A stretch of DNA of 64,000 nt from Bacteroidia bacterium (GTDB lineage Bacteria > Bacteroidota > Bacteroidia > Flavobacteriales > Flavobacteriaceae), in the NCBI GenBank assembly GCA_030432635.1, contig JAUIMB010000005.1:62001-126000 (forward strand), written 5' to 3'. This document shows, piece after piece, positions 1 through 8,489 of the stretch. Every line of letters starts with the position of its first letter. Within the stretch, counting starts at the first letter, position 1. The notes under the pieces are model-generated. The model did not search any database, was not told the origin of the DNA, and saw only the letters and a program-made list of their open reading frames with translations. The position numbers and the translations under genes were made by a program.

Positions 1-360
1 GCTTTCTATATCTTTAGTAAGGATCACAAAAAATGTGAATTGATCAAGGTTCCAAATGAAATTGGAAATCACGAAGCCGTTTATATTTCAGAAATCAAGT
101 TAAAAGGAAAACATACCAAAGTGACTTCAGCCGACATTAGTGACGATGGTAAACTTGTCGTTCTGCTTAACCATGATAAACTTTGGAAACTCAGCGGTTA
201 TACTGGTGATGATTTTTTTAACGGAACCCTTGAGCGCATTGATTTTGAACATGACAGTCAAAAAGAAGGCATTAATATCATTGGTAAAAATGAAGTCTTA
301 ATCACGGATGAAAAGACAAAACATGAAGGTGGAAACATATATCGTTTTGACTTAAAATAA
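1..360 (+). CDS. C-terminal part of a beta-propeller-like hypothetical protein (5' end outside the window)
   Basis: The reading frame is open from the first base of the window to the TAA at 358-360, so this is the 3' end of a longer gene and the TTG at 40 is not a credible start. The visible part of about 119 residues contains short hydrophobic strands with repeats such as ISDDGKLVVLLNHDKLWKL, followed by INIIGKNEVLITDEK and a final GGNIYRFDLK. This alternation is typical of the last blades of a WD/YncE-like or SdiA-regulated beta-propeller. No catalytic residue is visible. It converges on the metallophosphoesterase gene with a 27-base gap and no obvious terminator. The family assignment is an inference from strand pattern only. 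Confidence 0.6.
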   Translation, partial: AFYIFSKDHKKCELIKVPNEIGNHEAVYISEIKLKGKHTKVTSADISDDGKLVVLLNHDKLWKLSGYTGDDFFNGTLERIDFEHDSQKEGINIIGKNEVLITDEKTKHEGGNIYRFDLK

Positions 361-387
361 CCTACACGATAATTATCCACATTCCCA

Positions 388-3300
388 TTAGAACCCAAAT
401 CCCAATTTAAAGGCCAATCGCAAGCCGTCATCACTATTAAATGCTGAGACATTGCCAGTGATCAAATTGGCTGCGTTAATAAAAACACCACCTCCAAACG
501 AATTGTTCCACTTATTGGAGTCATCATTGCTCAACCATACCCTTCCGTAATCGGCTCCACCGTAAACACCTAAATACACTGGAATCAATCCTGTTTTAAC
601 TTGCGTTAAATTTAATCGTAAATCTGTCGACTGTACAAACGCTCTTTTTCCAGTAAAGCGTTGATTACGATAGCCACGAAGCCCATTATTTGCTCCAAGC
701 GTAGCAGCTTGATAGAATTCAAAATCATTTCCCATATTGAAATGGCCTCTAAAGTTGGTAGCCAAAACCAAATTACCGCTAGGAATCAACTTATAATCGA
801 ATCCTAATTCTGGAATGATATAGGTATAGCCTTTTTCGGTAGAGACATTATTCTTGTATCCAGCTTGCATTTTTATTTTGAATCCCAACGTTGGAAATGC
901 TTCCCTGTCCTTATTTATAAAACTATACTTCACATCGATACCCCAAAAATCTTGATGGTCAAATACTGCATCATCAGGAGCTAAAAGTTCAATAAACCGA
1001 TTCTCTGTTCGTTCTACTTCGTTCGATTCATAAGATAGTCCCAAAATAACTTCTGATCCTGAAAAACCTCGCCATACTAATGATGGTGTCGCTCTAAATG
1101 TTCTAATCTTTACACGATTATAATCTAAGTCGGTATCAAAACCATCATCCTCATCAGCCTCAAAATTTGGTGTCTCATTTCCAAAGCCAAAAAAGTTGGT
1201 CGCATAATTTGGGCTATTGAACTGGAGGTCAATCGCAAAATTCACATTTTGAAAAAAGACATTAGCAAACTCACCATTATAGTTCATGTCAAATCCATTT
1301 GTCGCAAAGTAGTATTCAGCTTTTAAACTATGACGCGAAGAAAAAGGATTTCGCTCAAAATTAAAATCGGTTCTTGTTACTGCTGCTCCAATTCTAAATC
1401 CGTCATCAGGATTAGCACCAATACTTGGTAGAATTTGTGTGACGCCATTTTTGAGTTTTTTGTAGTTATAGACGTTAGTTTCATAATTATTTGTCAATCT
1501 ATGGCTTCCCTTGTTGGTCGTGAAAGTATTCGGTTTTGACCTATAGTCATAATATTTTATCCGACTTCCATTTTCAATATTATAGGTGTCATTATTTTGC
1601 CCACCAAGTAAAAGAATCTTGATATAGTTAGTTCCTTCACCAAAAACATGAAATACATCATCATCATCCAAGGCATAAATCCAAATTTCCTTGGTTTCAG
1701 ATTTATTATAGGTTCGATTGATGAATACGTCTGCTTTTTCACCTCCTTTGATGCGGTATCCGGTTACTTTAGTTTGTCCGTTAGGTAAGCGCTCAATATC
1801 AAACCAATCATCTTTATCGGTGCCTTTAATTACAGCAAGTCTATTAATGAGTTGATAATAACGGTCAGAAATTTTTTGAAGATTCCCACGTCTCGCCCTT
1901 AATTTGCGTTTGATTTCCTCAACAGTCTCATCTCTAACTTCCTCTGGCATATTTAGAAATGCCTTCTCTATAACTTCGTCGGTAGTACCTTCCTGAATTA
2001 GTTTTACTTGAGCGTCCCAAACCTCCTTACCAGAATGTTGGATGAGCTCCATATCGAGTGGGTAAGGTTCAACGTTCACGTTTTTCACATCCACTAAATC
2101 GTCACTGTAAGCCCTGAGTAAACGTGCTGCTGGAATCAGTTTGATGGCTGTACCCAATAAGGCACCATCTCCCATAATGGAAAAAGCCTGATCCCTATCC
2201 CTTGGCAATGGGCGAAACACTTTTTTTCCGTTTTCCTTGAATTCTATCCAACGCCATTGATCTTGATGACGATCCCAATCACCTATTAACATATCGAATA
2301 ATCGTGCACGTATGTAGGATGCTTCGTCAATAACGATATCTTCATCCTTATGCAGTTTTTTGATCATATCATCGGTACTTTCAATCTCATCTTGAAAACC
2401 GAAACTAGCAAGATCGCTATGACCTTCTGACGTGTGCTCTTCAATCATATAAAGCTCACCTCCAAAGTCATCATTGAAATCACCTAAGGCATCTTGTTTC
2501 GGCACATAATATAAGATTGGGTTGGTATGGTAGACATCAACAGCATCGGCTAAGTCTCCAATTACAAAAGGTGCATAAGGATGTGATCCTGTGAAGACAT
2601 CAAGTAATAAATTTTCAATTGCTGTATCCTCAAACTGACCTTCAATGTATTGGTCTTTAAAAACTGTAGCCTGCAAATATTGCAACGCTTGTTTACGCAA
2701 TGCTCGCATCACGTATTGCGCTCCATTTTTATCTTCAAGTCGCAGTGATTTGGACTGGTTACCTCCACCTTTACGCACAGGTTTTAATCCGCCCAAAAGC
2801 GTATCCAAATTAACTGTAGGCGCTTTTATTTTAGTACTAAAGTATTTGCGGTAACGTTCACCCCAAAAAAAGACCTTACTTTTTGAAGCCTTGGTTTCTT
2901 CTTCAGTATAAATGGAAGCCATAACAGTATCTGGGAACTTTTCAGGGTATGCCTCATACACTTTTAAATCGGGTGGCAATACTTCAGTTTCAAATACTAT
3001 TTTATCATCAGTTACAGAGTAGAACCGCACGTAGGAAGAACCATCCTCAAAGACATCCAGTCTTGCATAACCTGGAGTTCCGTAGCCAAAAAGTCCGGCT
3101 CCCACATTTCGTGTTCTTGTGGTTTTAGATCCCGATCCACTCACAATTTGCTTTAAGTTGTCTTTTTCCAAATATTGCAAACTGTGCTCATGGCCAGATA
3201 CAAATATGACTTTTTTGTTCTCTTGCGCCAAAGTAACCAAGCGCTGTTTTAGTTCATTATAATGTGTGTTTTGCAAATCTACATTTGATAATCCATTAGT

Positions 3301-4068
3301 TTTTCTAAATACATGAATCAATGTACCTATACCTGGAAGAGGTGTTAGATGGTTTTTTACACCATACTGGCCACCATGAGGTCCATTAGTAAACATGGGA
3401 TGGTGAATTGCAACTATAGTGGTTTTGCTTCTAGCTTTTTTGATAAGACTACTAAATTCATTTAAAAAGACTTGTCTAGTCTTTATATCACATTCGTCAT
3501 TAATGGTTGGCTTTTTGTTCCAATTGGTAATATACCATTGGCTATCAACTATAATTAGGTCAATATCTTCGGTAACATGAATTTTCTCAATCGGACATCC
3601 ATCTTCAGGTAAAAACGTATTTTTTCCTAGAGCCTCCTCAACAAACTTTTCTTGGCGCTTAAGCCCTTTGACTCCTGAATACCAATCGTGATTTCCAGGT
3701 ATAAAAACAGTACGTCCTTTAAAGTTCTGAGCCACATCGGTTTGTGCTTTAATATAACGTTCGGCAGACTCTCTATGCTTGTTGTCTTTATCTGGAAAAC
3801 CAATAGGATAGATGTTATCACCTAAAAACAATGCAGTACTATTCCCAGAAGCCGAATTTAGTTCATTTTTGAAAGCCTCCAACACACGAGCCGAAGCACC
3901 ATGTTCATAATTTCCCGCATCTCCAATTAAATAAAAGGAATGTTTAATATCCTTCGGTGGAAAAGAAGCCGCTGTTTCCTTATTTCTATATTGAGGCTTG
4001 AATGTGGCACAGGCATTAAACATCAAGCAACAAATAAAAAATAAGATGGTTCTTGAGTTATATATCAT
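388..4068 (-). CDS. Giant lipoprotein: metallophosphoesterase + kinase-like middle region + Omp85-type barrel
   Basis: This 1226-residue protein starts with a lipoprotein signal peptide (lipobox Cys20). Residues 44-380 are a calcineurin-like metallophosphoesterase with GDAG (49-52), GDN (83-85), GNHDW (125-129), HH (222-223) and GHEHS (292-296), all expected metal ligands. The C-terminal 300 or so residues look like an Omp85/surface-antigen barrel, with alternating aromatic strands, a GLRGYRNQRF-type motif and a final Phe, so the protein is probably an outer-membrane lipoprotein. Flavobacterial proteins of this two-domain type exist. The middle (about 420-790) is not explained by either family. 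It has a Gly-rich GGGNQSKSLRL stretch, YVMRALRK (452-459), GDWDRHQDQW (596-605) and PRDRDQAF (622-629), which resemble atypical-kinase motifs (see findings). The substrate is unknown. It is monocistronic as far as can be seen. Confidence 0.85.
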   Translation of the reverse strand: MIYNSRTILFFICCLMFNACATFKPQYRNKETAASFPPKDIKHSFYLIGDAGNYEHGASARVLEAFKNELNSASGNSTALFLGDNIYPIGFPDKDNKHRESAERYIKAQTDVAQNFKGRTVFIPGNHDWYSGVKGLKRQEKFVEEALGKNTFLPEDGCPIEKIHVTEDIDLIIVDSQWYITNWNKKPTINDECDIKTRQVFLNEFSSLIKKARSKTTIVAIHHPMFTNGPHGGQYGVKNHLTPLPGIGTLIHVFRKTNGLSNVDLQNTHYNELKQRLVTLAQENKKVIFVSGHEHSLQYLEKDNLKQIVSGSGSKTTRTRNVGAGLFGYGTPGYARLDVFEDGSSYVRFYSVTDDKIVFETEVLPPDLKVYEAYPEKFPDTVMASIYTEEETKASKSKVFFWGERYRKYFSTKIKAPTVNLDTLLGGLKPVRKGGGNQSKSLRLEDKNGAQYVMRALRKQALQYLQATVFKDQYIEGQFEDTAIENLLLDVFTGSHPYAPFVIGDLADAVDVYHTNPILYYVPKQDALGDFNDDFGGELYMIEEHTSEGHSDLASFGFQDEIESTDDMIKKLHKDEDIVIDEASYIRARLFDMLIGDWDRHQDQWRWIEFKENGKKVFRPLPRDRDQAFSIMGDGALLGTAIKLIPAARLLRAYSDDLVDVKNVNVEPYPLDMELIQHSGKEVWDAQVKLIQEGTTDEVIEKAFLNMPEEVRDETVEEIKRKLRARRGNLQKISDRYYQLINRLAVIKGTDKDDWFDIERLPNGQTKVTGYRIKGGEKADVFINRTYNKSETKEIWIYALDDDDVFHVFGEGTNYIKILLLGGQNNDTYNIENGSRIKYYDYRSKPNTFTTNKGSHRLTNNYETNVYNYKKLKNGVTQILPSIGANPDDGFRIGAAVTRTDFNFERNPFSSRHSLKAEYYFATNGFDMNYNGEFANVFFQNVNFAIDLQFNSPNYATNFFGFGNETPNFEADEDDGFDTDLDYNRVKIRTFRATPSLVWRGFSGSEVILGLSYESNEVERTENRFIELLAPDDAVFDHQDFWGIDVKYSFINKDREAFPTLGFKIKMQAGYKNNVSTEKGYTYIIPELGFDYKLIPSGNLVLATNFRGHFNMGNDFEFYQAATLGANNGLRGYRNQRFTGKRAFVQSTDLRLNLTQVKTGLIPVYLGVYGGADYGRVWLSNDDSNKWNNSFGGGVFINAANLITGNVSAFNSDDGLRLAFKLGFGF

Positions 4069-4187
4069 TATTGTCGGTTGGTTTTGAGGTTATTCGCTAA
4101 ACAGTATCTTGAAATCATTCTGTGTTTGCAAGCCTAAAGATATCAATTATTGAATGAATTGATTTTCTAGTTCAGAGTAATCATAAC

Positions 4188-4808
4188 CTACAAGAGTTTC
4201 GTGTCTATAACCACCTGATTTTGAAGCGTTTTATGTACTGGGCATTTTGAAGCGATTTCTTTTAAACGCTGCGTTTGGGTATCATTTAAGTTACCCACAA
4301 AATTAAGTTTCTTCAACAAATGGTCGATACGCATCGGCTTTTCCATATCTAACATCAGATCATCACTATGTTTTTTTGAATAGGTTACATAAACATAAAC
4401 CTCCTTTAAATCCCATTGTTTTCTTTCTGCATATAATTTCAACGTCATTGCTGTACAAGCCGCCAATCCTGCACTCAACAAATCGTAAGGTGAAGGTCCA
4501 AAGTCATCACCTCCAACTGAAATGGGTTCATCAGCAGTTATACTATGAGCAGATGTTTGAATCGTCGTTGTAAAGTTATCTTCCTTCAAATTCAAATGTG
4601 CCACCAGTTGTTCACCTTCAGCATCTAGCATCTTATGCGCTTTAGTTTCAAAATAACGTTTAACCCAACACCCAATCATATCACCAACATACTTACTATC
4701 TTCCTGTTTTGACAATAGATGATCTGCGTTATCAAGTGTAATAAAACTTTTAGGGTGATGGGCATTGATATATATCTTCAGCATTTTTAATACCCACAAT
4801 TGTATCAA
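4188..4808 (-). CDS. OsmC-like half of a frameshifted alpha/beta-hydrolase-OsmC protein
   Basis: The OsmC/Ohr-like domain contains the core [20 protein letters not shown] and a second conserved Cys in [10 protein letters not shown], the pair used for peroxide reduction in OsmC proteins. The first residues ([19 protein letters not shown]) are not OsmC: they are the normal C-terminal end of the alpha/beta-hydrolase encoded just upstream, including the hydrolase His in ADHLL. In other Bacteroidota the two parts form one bifunctional protein of about 400 residues. Here this frame overlaps the upstream ORF and has no natural start, so it is best read as the 3' half of one gene broken at an AT tract (4768-4775). 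Unless a ribosome re-enters or the break is an assembly error, it is probably not made normally. Confidence 0.85.
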   Translation of the reverse strand: MIQLWVLKMLKIYINAHHPKSFITLDNADHLLSKQEDSKYVGDMIGCWVKRYFETKAHKMLDAEGEQLVAHLNLKEDNFTTTIQTSAHSITADEPISVGGDDFGPSPYDLLSAGLAACTAMTLKLYAERKQWDLKEVYVYVTYSKKHSDDLMLDMEKPMRIDHLLKKLNFVGNLNDTQTQRLKEIASKCPVHKTLQNQVVIDTKLL

Positions 4809-5403
4809 GTGGTGAGTGCATAATGAGAAGTGGCTTTCTAAGTGATTTTACAATCACAGGCAAATCGGTATTATCGAAATCTGTAACAAAGGACTGATCA
4901 ATTCTAAAAGGTCGACCACCAATATCGACCTCAACATCGCCTTTCTCTTCAATTTCTTCAATTTTATGGGAGAACAAACGCTTAACATGAGTAATGTTAG
5001 AGGGTGTACCTATTGTAGCCACAGCTTTAATATTAGTGAGTTTTGAGGCAGCTACAATGGCAGCTGCACCGCCTAATGAGTGACCGACCATAAGTGAAGG
5101 TGCATCATAATAGTTTGTCAAAAAATCATTGACTGCAATTAAATCATCTATATTGGCTGAGAAATGGCTTTCTGCAAATTCACCTTCACTACGTCCCAAA
5201 CCCGTGAAATCAAATCGAACCACACCAAACCCGTGATTCGACAAAGCTCGACTAATATATTTTACAGCATTTAATGAGCTACTACACGTAAAACAATGTG
5301 CAAATATGGCGAAGTGATTTGGTTTTTGGCTAGCTGGTAATTCTAAATAAGCATTAAGGCCATGACCTTTTGAATTTGTTATACGCAATCTCTGACTTTT
5401 CAT
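4750..5403 (-). CDS. Alpha/beta-hydrolase half of a frameshifted alpha/beta-hydrolase-OsmC protein
   Basis: Residues 1 to about 210 form a serine hydrolase of the alpha/beta fold. It has an oxyanion HCFTCSS region, the nucleophile elbow GHSLGG and the acid-strand Asp in [12 protein letters not shown]. The catalytic His is missing from this frame because it lies beyond the frameshift, in ADHLL of the downstream frame. After IKNAEDIY the frame reads QCPSP and stops, while the -1/+2 frame continues the expected protein. Adding one AT unit to the (AT)4 tract at 4768-4775 joins both halves into a protein of about 405 residues, the size usual for bifunctional hydrolase/OsmC proteins. As sequenced, the hydrolase lacks its triad His and should be inactive. 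Confidence 0.85.
   Translation of the reverse strand: MKSQRLRITNSKGHGLNAYLELPASQKPNHFAIFAHCFTCSSSLNAVKYISRALSNHGFGVVRFDFTGLGRSEGEFAESHFSANIDDLIAVNDFLTNYYDAPSLMVGHSLGGAAAIVAASKLTNIKAVATIGTPSNITHVKRLFSHKIEEIEEKGDVEVDIGGRPFRIDQSFVTDFDNTDLPVIVKSLRKPLLIMHSPLDTIVGIKNAEDIYQCPSP
4768..4775. repeat. (AT)4 dinucleotide tract at the hydrolase-OsmC frameshift
   Basis: Eight bases of alternating A and T lie exactly where the reading frame of the hydrolase-OsmC protein breaks. One more AT unit would give E-D-I-Y-I-N-A-H-H across the joint, which agrees with both halves. This is the kind of site where replication slippage or a sequencing error occurs. Confidence 0.7.
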
Positions 5404-5502
5404 TACATTTAGTGTTTAAATTGCTTTCAACGCTAGAGGTTGTATCATAGAATTGAAATAGTAGAAATAACCGTTTGATAGGTTTTATTTTTGTTTGTTA
5501 TT

Positions 5503-7065
5503 TTAAGAACTACAGGATAGCATCGAACATCCTACTTTATGTCTTGCCCAATCAGGTCGTTTAGCAAACCATTTTTCATATTGAGGTTGTTCATCATAAG
5601 GTTGTTTTAGCATTTGAAACAATTCATCAATGAGCTCATAATCACCTTTATTGGCATCATCAATGGCAAGTTGCGCCATATAATTTCGCAGCACATATTT
5701 CGGATTTACCGTATTCATCTGTAGCTGACGTTCTTGATCAGAATGCACTTCTTTTTCCAATCGGACATCGTATGCTTTAAACCAACCTCTCCAAGATTGA
5801 GCAATATGTTCAGCTACTTCATGAGGTTTATAGAAAGCATCCTTGATTACTGTCAACCCGTTTAAATAGTCTCCTTTTTTATAAAGACTTAAATTCCTGA
5901 AGAACAATGTCATGTCAGTTTCTGTCGATTGAAGTATTTCTTCTAGATTTTGAACAAGTTCCACATCAGACTCCATCTGCTTTTCTAAGCCTAATTTTAA
6001 ACGCATCATTTCTAAGGACTTACTTTCAAAATCGACTTTATATTGCTCTAATACCGCTTCAAGAGGCTCAACTGCTTCAATTAAAGGGTAAAGCGCGTTT
6101 GCCAACTGATACAAATTCCATAAGCCAATATTGGGCTGATTTCCATAACGATAGCGTTTATGTTGGCTATCTGTTGTATTTGGAGTCCATCCAAAATCGA
6201 AGCCTTCGAGCCAACCATAGGGTCCATAATCGATGGTCAAACCAAGGATAGACATATTATCAGTATTCATTACACCATGAACAAATCCAATACGCTGCCA
6301 ATGGACAATCATATTAAGGGTTCGTTTAGCGACTTCCGCAAAAAACTTAGCATATGTGCTCTTGGATGGGCTTCCTAAAAATGAAAAATGTCGATTAATT
6401 GTAAAATCAACCAGTGTTTTTAAGGTTTTGTGATCTTGTCTTGCCGCAAAAATCTCATAGCTGCCAAACCGTAAAAATGAAGGTGCTACTCTTGTAACAA
6501 TCGCACCTTTTTCATAGGCTGAATTTCCATCATACAGCATGTCTCGTAGTACCTTGTCACCAGTCAATGCCAAACTTAATGCTCTAGTCGTCGGGACACC
6601 GAGATGATGCATTGCTTCGCTACATAAATACTCTCTGATGGATGAACGTAAAACGGCCAATCCGTCTGCACTTCTTGAGTAAGGTGTTGCTCCTGCTCCT
6701 TTAAGCTGAAGAGTCCATTGTTTATTTTGATGCGCTACTTCAAATAAATTAATCGCACGACCATCGCCTAATTGTCCAGCCCATTGTCCAAATTGATGTC
6801 CACCATAGCACATGGCATAAGGACGTGTTTGTTGTAAAACAGTGTTTCCTGTAAATAAATTGGCAAAATCAGAAGAACGTGTATCCTTTGTGGAAAGTCC
6901 AAGAGCATTGGCCATATCGTGAGAAACATGGATGATTTTTGGAGCACTGGTTTGTCTTGGCTTGACATAGGAATAGCAAGCTGCGTTTACCTGTCGTCTA
7001 TAATTTTCCAACAAAGGGTCTGCAGGAAGTGACTCAATAAATGTATGTTTGGGTTTTATTTTCAT
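5503..7065 (-). CDS. selO: Protein adenylyltransferase SelO (YdiU/UPF0061 family)
   Basis: This pseudokinase-fold enzyme transfers AMP to protein Ser/Thr/Tyr residues and is linked to redox homeostasis in bacteria and mitochondria. The family signatures are present: YGGHQFGQWAGQLGDGRA, LKGAGATPYSRSADG, VLRSSIREYL, HGVMNTDNMSI and DYGPYGWLEGFD, which supply the ATP- and metal-binding residues. The C-terminus is GCSMLSCSS, with Cys three residues from the end where selenoprotein members carry Sec, so this is the Cys form. I chose the ATG at 7063-7065 (protein starts MKIKPKHTF) over the upstream in-frame start at 7101, because family members begin near the FIESLPADPLLENYRRQV block. Its length of about 520 residues is usual. 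It is divergent from the HD-PycTM gene. Confidence 0.95.
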   Translation of the reverse strand: MKIKPKHTFIESLPADPLLENYRRQVNAACYSYVKPRQTSAPKIIHVSHDMANALGLSTKDTRSSDFANLFTGNTVLQQTRPYAMCYGGHQFGQWAGQLGDGRAINLFEVAHQNKQWTLQLKGAGATPYSRSADGLAVLRSSIREYLCSEAMHHLGVPTTRALSLALTGDKVLRDMLYDGNSAYEKGAIVTRVAPSFLRFGSYEIFAARQDHKTLKTLVDFTINRHFSFLGSPSKSTYAKFFAEVAKRTLNMIVHWQRIGFVHGVMNTDNMSILGLTIDYGPYGWLEGFDFGWTPNTTDSQHKRYRYGNQPNIGLWNLYQLANALYPLIEAVEPLEAVLEQYKVDFESKSLEMMRLKLGLEKQMESDVELVQNLEEILQSTETDMTLFFRNLSLYKKGDYLNGLTVIKDAFYKPHEVAEHIAQSWRGWFKAYDVRLEKEVHSDQERQLQMNTVNPKYVLRNYMAQLAIDDANKGDYELIDELFQMLKQPYDEQPQYEKWFAKRPDWARHKVGCSMLSCSS

Positions 7066-7262
7066 TTTGGTTCTATTGATGACTATAAACTTAGGTGACA
7101 CGTATCAATTCATAACGTCCTAAAATTAGTCTCAAAATATTAAAAAAATTACAGGTACAAAATTTATTGTGAGGTCTGACGCTATTCGTTTTTTAGCAAT
7201 ACAATTTAGAACCAAGGCATTCATTAAAGTTTAGTATTTTTACAATTAAACAGAATCGTTTT

Positions 7263-8477
7263 ATGGAAAAACTAGTCGCAGCGGTAGAGCAATATGTAGT
7301 TGGTTATTTGAATGATCATTTAGACCCTAATTTTGTTTATCATAATTTGGCACACACCCAAAGGGTTGTTGGAAAGATAGATGAACTTATTGAAGACAGT
7401 GATTTGAGTGATCTGGATAAAAATGTCTTGAAGATTGCGGCTTGGTTTCACGATACTGGTTTTACAAAAACAATTGAAGGTCATGAAGATGAAAGCGTAA
7501 GTATTGCAAAGGCTTTTCTTGAAAGTCATGAAGTAGACCAAAACATCATTTCGGCTGTCTCAGATATAATCCTTGCTACTAAAATGGGTTACGAACCTAA
7601 AAATCAAATGGAAGGTTTTATTCGTGATGCTGATTGTGCGCATGTGTCTAGCAAAAAATATGATGATTATGCGTCTTTACTCCGAAAGGAAATCGAATTG
7701 ACCCAAGACAAAGTGATATCTAAACCAGATTGGTTAAATAGTAACATAGAGTTTTTAACCAATCATACATTTTATTCAAATATTGCTGCTAAAAAGTGGG
7801 AGAAGCGTAAAGGGAAAAATTTGGCCAATCTTATTCAAAGCCAAAACAAAATAAAGGAAAACACCATAAAGCTTAAGCAAAAAAAAGCCGAATTACAGTT
7901 TAAGAAACATAAATTGGATTTGCCTGATCGAGGGATTGAGACCATGTTTAGAGTAGCCCTTAGAAATCACATTACCTTGAGTGACATCGCAGACACCAAG
8001 GCCAATATATTACTTTCTGTAAACGCCATTATTATTTCTTTGGTATTGTCAAATCTAGTATCTAAACTGGATAATCCCTCAAATCAATACTTGGTGTGGC
8101 CGACAGTAATTTTTGCTGGATTTACGGTAGCATCAATCGTCCTATCTGTCATGGCAACTCGACCAAATGTAACCAGTGGAAAATTCACCAAAGAAGACGT
8201 TGCCAATAAGAAGGTCAACCTCTTATTCTTTGGAAATTTCCACAAGATGAAACTTGATGAATTCGAATGGGCTATGCGAGAAATGATGCAAGACAAAGAT
8301 TATCTGTACGGTTCGCTGACCAAGGACTTATACTTTCTAGGCTTAGTCCTAAATAGAAAATATGGGCTGTTACGACTCACTTACACAGTTTTTATGATCG
8401 GAATCGTGGTAAGTGTGATTGCCTTTGCTATTGCCTTTCAGTACTCTGGTGTTAGGCCTGAAGATGTTTTGCATTAG
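7263..8477 (+). CDS. HD-domain phosphohydrolase fused to a PycTM (Pycsar-effector type, DUF5706) membrane domain
   Basis: Residues 1-190 are an HD phosphohydrolase: YHNLAH (H27, H31), WFHDTGF (HD 63-64) and RDADCAHV (D122/D124) supply the metal ligands. A charged linker (about 190-225) leads to the membrane region, which begins with the PycTM signature FRVALRNHITLSDIADTKAN and holds three hydrophobic segments at about 246-265, 278-298 and 372-394. PycTM proteins are the membrane-damaging effectors of Pycsar anti-phage systems and respond to cCMP or cUMP. HD domains often hydrolyse nucleotides. No nucleotide cyclase is found in the window, so this is a lone gene that may sense or degrade a nucleotide. 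It is transcribed alone, divergent from selO and convergent with the GAF gene (12-base gap). Confidence 0.85.
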   Translation: MEKLVAAVEQYVVGYLNDHLDPNFVYHNLAHTQRVVGKIDELIEDSDLSDLDKNVLKIAAWFHDTGFTKTIEGHEDESVSIAKAFLESHEVDQNIISAVSDIILATKMGYEPKNQMEGFIRDADCAHVSSKKYDDYASLLRKEIELTQDKVISKPDWLNSNIEFLTNHTFYSNIAAKKWEKRKGKNLANLIQSQNKIKENTIKLKQKKAELQFKKHKLDLPDRGIETMFRVALRNHITLSDIADTKANILLSVNAIIISLVLSNLVSKLDNPSNQYLVWPTVIFAGFTVASIVLSVMATRPNVTSGKFTKEDVANKKVNLLFFGNFHKMKLDEFEWAMREMMQDKDYLYGSLTKDLYFLGLVLNRKYGLLRLTYTVFMIGIVVSVIAFAIAFQYSGVRPEDVLH

Positions 8478-8489
8478 GAGTTCGGCACA

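Noticed and set aside
4188-5403. Two independent genes for the hydrolase and OsmC proteins
   Set aside because: The OsmC frame begins with the C-terminal end of the hydrolase domain, including its catalytic His region, and the frames join perfectly if one AT unit is added.
5907-6251. A 114-codon plus-strand ORF opposite selO
   Set aside because: It is antisense to conserved SelO sequence, and its translation shows no domain or signal.
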